This document shows, piece after piece, positions 60,038 through 64,000 of a stretch of 64,000 nt of DNA (position 1 is the first letter of the stretch; each line of letters starts with the position of its first letter). Location: positions 1 to 64,000 of the forward strand of contig NZ_JAVRIC010000014.1 in NCBI RefSeq assembly GCF_031846245.1. The letters run 5' to 3'. A program made the translations under genes and the position numbers. The stretch comes from Banduia mediterranea. GTDB lineage: Bacteria > Pseudomonadota > Gammaproteobacteria > Nevskiales > Nevskiaceae. The notes below the pieces were generated by a model, which saw only the letters and a list, made by a program, of their open reading frames with translations, had not been told where the DNA came from and made no database searches.

Positions 60038-60118
60038 CGAGGCAGACCCGCGCCGCCGCACCCCACTCCAGGGGCGGCGAGGCCAAGCCGCCTCGGACAT
60101 CCCGGTTCCGGAGGCGTT

Positions 60119-60793
60119 TTGCGTACATTCCCCCAGCAGCGTCTGGTCGTCATCGGCGGCGGCAATGGTCTCGGCCGCGCCTGCGCGCTGCACTTCGCGC
60201 GCGCCGGCTGGCGCGTGCTGGTCAGCGACCTGGATCCGGCCGATGCCCAGGACACTGCGGACCGCATCGTCAGCGCCGGCGGCTCCGCCGTGGCCTGTGT
60301 CTGCGACGTGCGCGACGAGCGCGCCCTGGCCGCGGTGGCGGAATCGGCGCAGCGCCATTGGGGCGGTTCGGATGTATGGATCAACAACGCCGGCGTCTCC
60401 CGCAGCAAGGCCGTCCCCGAGCTGAGCATCGACGAATGGCGCCACCAGCTCGATACCAATCTGCTTGGCTGCGCGCGCAGCACCCAGGTGGCGCTGGCGG
60501 CGCTGGATCGCGTCGGCGGCGGGCATATCGTCAATGTCGCCGGCCACATCAGCAGCGGCAGCAAACTCGAAACTGCGGCCGACAGCGCGACCCGTGCCGC
60601 CATCATCGAGTGGTCCCTGACCCTGCGTGCGTGCCTGCGGGGACGCGCCATCGGCCTCAGCGTCGCCTGCGGCCCCGCTTTCGCGGACCGGCTCGCCGCC
60701 GAGGTCTTTCATGCGGTCATGCGCAACCGCTTCCTCATCACCGCTGAGCGCGGCCATCGCTGGCAGAACTGGCGGCGGCACCTGCCCGCCTGA
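60119..60793 (+). CDS. SDR-family protein lacking the catalytic YxxxK
   Basis: 224 residues from TTG 60119, with GGAGG five to six bases upstream. Rossmann fold: cofactor loop VIGGGNGLGRACALHF, DLDPADA after strand 2 (NAD-type acidic), CDVRD, and WINNAGVSRSK with the structural Asn. Catalytic Ser is present in NVAGHISSGS, but at the expected YxxxK site the sequence reads ADSATRAAIIEW: Tyr and Lys are both missing. It may bind NAD without oxidoreductase activity, or use other residues. Shorter than usual at the C-terminus. Confidence 0.78.
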   Translation: MRTFPQQRLVVIGGGNGLGRACALHFARAGWRVLVSDLDPADAQDTADRIVSAGGSAVACVCDVRDERALAAVAESAQRHWGGSDVWINNAGVSRSKAVPELSIDEWRHQLDTNLLGCARSTQVALAALDRVGGGHIVNVAGHISSGSKLETAADSATRAAIIEWSLTLRACLRGRAIGLSVACGPAFADRLAAEVFHAVMRNRFLITAERGHRWQNWRRHLPA

Positions 60794-60835
60794 CCGGATC
60801 GTCGCCCGAATCCTGGGCCAGCAGGCGACTGGCTG

Positions 60836-61111
60836 CTAGGACCGAACCTCGAAGCCTGCCGAGTCCACTGCTTGAATGCCAGGCTGCCATTGCACCGAGT
60901 CCACGCGCGCTCGCGGCGGACCCTCCGCCAGCCAGATACGAAACGCCTCCAGCGCCTCGGCTTCACCGGCGACGAGGCCTTCGACCGAGCCGTCCAGGTC
61001 ATTGCGGACCCAGCCCTGCAGGCCGAGACGCTGCGCCGTCTGCTGCGTCGACTGGCGAAAAAACACGCCCTGTACCCGGCCGGTCACGATGAAGCGATAA
61101 GATGAAGCCAT
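60836..61111 (-). CDS. acyP: Acylphosphatase
   Basis: 91 residues, standard size. Catalytic Arg in VTGRVQGVFFRQSTQQTAQR and Asn in LQGWVRNDLDGSVEGLVAGE, with the usual beta-alpha-beta pattern. Hydrolyses acyl phosphates such as carbamoyl or acetyl phosphate in the cytosol. Convergent with the SDR gene; divergent from the next gene by 23 bp. Confidence 0.95.
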   Translation of the reverse strand: MASSYRFIVTGRVQGVFFRQSTQQTAQRLGLQGWVRNDLDGSVEGLVAGEAEALEAFRIWLAEGPPRARVDSVQWQPGIQAVDSAGFEVRS

Positions 61112-61134
61112 CTTCCTTCGTTGATTGAGGTCCG

Positions 61135-61734
61135 ATGTCGATCTTAGACCGATTCCGCGAAACTTCGACCGATCCTCGCCTCACGCGCGGCGAGTCCATG
61201 AAACTCAGCGGGCGCGTGCCCGGCCCCGATGGCCGCAGCTTCATGCAGATTCACCTGGAAATGGAGCAGGTGCCGGGCGCCAACGGCGAGGAAACCCGCT
61301 TGCGCATGCATGTGTCGGCAGACTTCTCGGCCCTGACCGCGCTGCCGCCGCCACGTTCCGACGAGCGCGCACTGGCGCCAGCCCGGCGCTGGGTGAACCA
61401 CGGCCTGTCCTCGGCCCCGGTGCAGAAAGTATTGGCACCCCTGGCCGACAAGACCTTCAGCACCTGGATTCAGGTGCGCTCCTCCACCGCGCCGCTGGAC
61501 GGCGGCAGCCGCGCGCTGGTGCCGGGCGGGATCGAACGACTCGGCCTGCAATTGCCGGACGACGGCGTGCCGCTGCATGCCTGGAGTCATGATTCCGGCG
61601 ACAGTCACGCGCAAATGGCCGTCATCAATCTGGACGCGAAGCAGTTGCCGCCGCTGCTGCGCCGCCTGCTGGGTTCGCGATTTCAGCTCGGCGGTACGAT
61701 CGTGAACGTTGTCGAACCCAAGCGCGGTGATTAG
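61135..61734 (+). CDS. Hypothetical protein (199 residues)
   Basis: Starts at ATG 61135 (MSILDRFRETSTDPRLTRGE). No signal peptide or membrane helix; about residues 20-60 and 110-185 look beta-rich (MQIHLEMEQVPGANGEETRL; TFSTWIQVRSSTAPLDGGSR), ending LGSRFQLGGTIVNVVEPKRG. GC-rich codon use matches neighbouring genes and the frame is clean, so it is probably real. I do not recognise the family. Head-to-head with acyP. Confidence 0.6.
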   Translation: MSILDRFRETSTDPRLTRGESMKLSGRVPGPDGRSFMQIHLEMEQVPGANGEETRLRMHVSADFSALTALPPPRSDERALAPARRWVNHGLSSAPVQKVLAPLADKTFSTWIQVRSSTAPLDGGSRALVPGGIERLGLQLPDDGVPLHAWSHDSGDSHAQMAVINLDAKQLPPLLRRLLGSRFQLGGTIVNVVEPKRGD

Positions 61735-61907
61735 AGTCTGCGAACCGCATTCCAGGCCGCCGACGCAAAGACGTCCACGTGATGCGTGATGTCGACCGAG
61801 ACCTGGCCACAGCCAGCGCCGCGCATAGTCATGCACCGACCCCACGACCAGGGGGCTCCAGCACTCGCGCGGTAGCTCGCGGAATTCCGCGACGTCGAGA
61901 ATTCGCG

Positions 61908-62094
61908 ATGCTGATCAAACTGCTCCGCAAGACGCTCATCTGCATGCCGGACCGCTGGGCTTTCCGAATTGCACGGGCGCTGGCCGGCTTACCGTCGCGC
62001 CCGCCGCTGCGGGAGGCGGACCGCCGGATTCTCGGCCAGGCGCAGCGGTTCGAGTTTCAGGCGTGTGGAACACGGGTCGCCTGGTCGCTTGCAA
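61908..62094 (+). pseudogene. Alpha/beta-hydrolase, N-terminal fragment
   Basis: From ATG 61908 the frame reads MLIKLLRKTLICMPDRWAFR, then LPSRPPLREADRRILGQAQR and FEFQACGTRVAWSLAKG. This resembles the leader and first strands of alpha/beta hydrolases in which VAWS.GEGP is followed by VLLVHGWGGR. The HGWGG oxyanion loop and everything after it are missing; the sequence then merges into the 3' flank of eutC. Probably truncated by the rearrangement that brought in eutBC. Confidence 0.5.
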
Positions 62095-62144
62095 AGGGCC
62101 GATACCCGTACGGGTACACGACTGGGGCGGACGCGCTGGGCAAA

Positions 62145-62918
62145 TCAGGACTCGGGGTCGGCAGCTTCGCGACGACCGTTTTCGAGCGATCGCTCCGTTT
62201 GACGATCGAGCTTGAGCGTCACGCCAGTGAGACGACGCCGACGTGCCTCGTGAATCAGCCATACCAGCGTGTCCGCGGCCTGCGCGTACGACAGTCCGTG
62301 ACCGTGAATATTGGAAACGCAGTTGCGCAGCGAGTCCGGGCAGCCGATACGCGGGCGCCAGCTGAGATAGACACCGAGACTGTCCGCCACCGACAGGCCG
62401 GGACGCTCGCCGATCAGTACGGCGACGAGCTCGGCACCCAGAGTCTCGCCAAGCTCGTCACCGATTGCGACGCGCGCCTGTTCGGCGAAGACCACAGGCG
62501 CCAGGCGCAGACCGCCCAGGCGCGATGTCAGCGCCTCGATCAGCGGCACCGCATGCGTCTGCACGGCCGCGGCCGACAGGCCATCGGCCACCACGATCAG
62601 CAGATCCCAGTCGCCGCGATGCGTCTCCAGCCGCGCCAGATCGCCGGGCAGCACGCGCCGGCCCCGATCCGGCCGGCGCAGATACGTCGTGCGATCGTCC
62701 GCCTGCGAACGCAGCCTGAGGCTGGCCCTGGGCGCAAGTTCGCGCTCCAGGGCATCGAAGTCCACCACGCCGTGGACGGCGTCACGCGCAGCACTGTGCG
62801 CGGCCTGAAAATCCAACAGCGCCGAAGTCGGCAAGGCATCACCGGCACGGCCGAGACCGATGCGCGCCCGGGTCGCGGCGCGCAACCGTGCGTACGGATC
62901 GGGGACCGGTTCGCTCAT
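62145..62918 (-). CDS. eutC: Ethanolamine ammonia-lyase small subunit
   Basis: 257 residues. Family blocks: PYARLRAATRARIGLGRAGD, LPTSALLDFQAAHSAARDAV, WDLLIVVADGLSAAAVQTHA, VAVLIGERPGLSVADSLGVY and NCVSNIHGHGLSYAQAADTL. With EutB forms the B12-dependent enzyme that splits ethanolamine to acetaldehyde and ammonia. Its ATG overlaps the eutB stop by 4 bp. No eutA, eut transporter or microcompartment gene is visible on this side. Confidence 0.95.
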   Translation of the reverse strand: MSEPVPDPYARLRAATRARIGLGRAGDALPTSALLDFQAAHSAARDAVHGVVDFDALERELAPRASLRLRSQADDRTTYLRRPDRGRRVLPGDLARLETHRGDWDLLIVVADGLSAAAVQTHAVPLIEALTSRLGGLRLAPVVFAEQARVAIGDELGETLGAELVAVLIGERPGLSVADSLGVYLSWRPRIGCPDSLRNCVSNIHGHGLSYAQAADTLVWLIHEARRRRLTGVTLKLDRQTERSLENGRREAADPES

Positions 62919-64000
62919 CGCCCGGGCTCCGGCGCCAGCAGCGCGCGGACCGCCATGGCGGACGCTGGCGGCGGTGCCAGCCGCCCCTGCGCATCCAGCA
63001 TGCCCATGCGCGCCAGCCAGGCTTCGAATTCCGGTGCCGGCCGCAGCTTCAGCAGATGACGCAGGCCCAGCACATCGTGGAACGACAGGCTTTGGTAGCC
63101 GAGCATGATGTCGTCAGCGCCCGGCACGGCGATCAGGAAGTTGACGCCGGCCGCGCCCAGCAGCACGGCCAGCGTATCCATGTCGTCCTGGTCGGCCTCG
63201 GCGTGATTGGTGTAGCAGACGTCCACGCCCATCGGCAGGCCCAGCAGCTTGCCGCAGCAGTGATCCTCCAGGCCGGCGCGAATGATCTGCTTGGCGTCAT
63301 AGAGATATTCCGGCCCGATGAAGCCGACCACGGTGTTGACCAGCAGCGGGCGGAACTCGCGCGCCACGGCATAGGCCCGCACCTCCAGGGTCTGCTGGTC
63401 GACACCGTGGTGCGCGTCGGCCGACAGCGCGCTGCCCTGGCCGGTTTCGAAGTACATGACATTGTCGCCGACCGTGCCGCGCGCCAGAGAGCGTGCCGCG
63501 TCCAGGCCTTCGCGCAACAGCGCGAGGTCGACACCGAATCCGCGATTGGCCTTTTCGCTGCCGGCGATCGACTGAAACGCCAGGTCCAGCGGCGCGCCGC
63601 GCTCGATCGCCTGTATCGAGGTGCTGAGGTGCGCGAGCACGCAGGACTGCATCGGGATCTCGAAGCGTTGCCGCAGCGCGTCCAGCATCTCCAGCAGGCG
63701 GATACATTCCGTCGGATCGTCGGACGCCGGATTGATCCCGATCACCGCGTCGCCCATGCCGAACAGCAGGCCGTCGAGCGTGGAGGCGGCGATGCCCATC
63801 GGATCGTCGGTCGGATGATTGGGCTGCAGTCTCGAACCGAGACGGCCCGGCAGACCGAGCGTGGTGCGCATGCCGGTGATGACGCGACACTTCGCGCCGA
63901 CCGCGATCAGATCCTGATTGCGCATCAGCTTGGACGCCGCTGCCACCATCTCGGGCGTCAGGCCCGGCGCCAGCGCTGTCAAGCTCGCGCTGTCCGCAGC
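62915..64000 (-). CDS. eutB: Ethanolamine ammonia-lyase large subunit, 5' end outside window
   Basis: At least 361 codons; the frame is open to base 64000 and the usual protein is longer, so the start lies beyond the window. VMYFETGQGSALSADAHHGV, LLVNTVVGFIGPEYLYDAKQ and IIRAGLEDHCCGKLLGLPMG are the standard TIM-barrel and cobalamin-interface motifs. VDVCYTNHAEADQDDMDTL carries the substrate-binding Glu/Asp region. Catabolism of ethanolamine as nitrogen or carbon source. Confidence 0.95.
   Translation of the reverse strand, partial: AADSASLTALAPGLTPEMVAAASKLMRNQDLIAVGAKCRVITGMRTTLGLPGRLGSRLQPNHPTDDPMGIAASTLDGLLFGMGDAVIGINPASDDPTECIRLLEMLDALRQRFEIPMQSCVLAHLSTSIQAIERGAPLDLAFQSIAGSEKANRGFGVDLALLREGLDAARSLARGTVGDNVMYFETGQGSALSADAHHGVDQQTLEVRAYAVAREFRPLLVNTVVGFIGPEYLYDAKQIIRAGLEDHCCGKLLGLPMGVDVCYTNHAEADQDDMDTLAVLLGAAGVNFLIAVPGADDIMLGYQSLSFHDVLGLRHLLKLRPAPEFEAWLARMGMLDAQGRLAPPPASAMAVRALLAPEPGR

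Noticed and set aside
61779-63059. 426-codon plus-strand frame over eutC
   Set aside because: Only its first 60 or so codons from 61908 resemble a protein; the rest is antisense to eutC and eutB, which are certain.

Overview
The window reads as chromosome from a GC-rich gammaproteobacterium. The best guide is the order argH-algZ-algR-hemC-hemD(X)-hemY, which is the arrangement known from Pseudomonas, together with hisBHAF-hisE-tatABC, nqrABCDEF and GlyGly-CTERM surface-protein sorting. A Nevskiales/Solimonadaceae- or Xanthomonadales-like organism is a guess; no rRNA or other taxonomic marker is present.

Layout. 1-0.6 kb: stub of a REP-associated transposase, a REP-like repeat and the 5' end of a group II intron. 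0.7-6 kb: secreted nuclease with a long poly-Asp tract, an ISAzo13-type transposase relic and a hybrid sensor kinase. 6-18.5 kb: housekeeping core (argH; AlgZ/AlgR-type two-component pair; haem genes with a HemD-HemX fusion; histidine operon lacking hisI; Tat translocase). 18.5-24 kb: small membrane proteins, a 963-residue lipoprotein and an alpha/beta hydrolase. 24-30 kb: tripartite RND efflux operon. 30-32.4 kb: about 1 kb without a convincing gene, a truncated transposase and a REP cluster. 32.4-37 kb: an AT-rich island with two adjacent dynamin-like GTPases, next to a truncated integron integrase and attC-like symmetry. 37.3-44.1 kb: an extracellular electron-transfer locus, mtrC-mtrA-mtrB on the minus strand and a dihaem cytochrome plus a NapC/CymA-type tetrahaem protein on the plus strand, around one central FNR-type site. 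44.5-47 kb: a MenA/UbiA-like prenyltransferase and a UbiB/ABC1-family protein. 47-53 kb: Na+-translocating NADH:quinone reductase. 53.7-64 kb: mnmG, a YgjP-like hydrolase, a WYL regulator resembling BrxR/CapW, parB without parA, folE, an acyl-ACP desaturase, an SDR lacking its catalytic Tyr, acylphosphatase, a hydrolase fragment and eutC-eutB (eutB cut by the window edge).

How the parts work together. The Mtr/CymA genes form a complete predicted quinol-to-outside electron conduit: CymA-type quinol oxidase in the inner membrane, decahaem MtrA inside the MtrB barrel, decahaem lipoprotein MtrC at the surface. The one FNR-like box lies the same distance from a -10-like hexamer on each side, which suggests anaerobic induction of both arms from one site. 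The Nqr complex and the prenyltransferase serve the same quinone pool. The most novel-looking element is the dynamin pair. The larger partner carries a C-terminal NusA-like KH domain with a clear GKQG loop, which predicts RNA binding by a membrane-remodelling GTPase. The pair resembles the LeoA/LeoBC (Eleos) arrangement linked to phage defence, and it sits beside integron remains in DNA unlike its surroundings.

All assignments come from reading the sequence and translations; no database search was possible.
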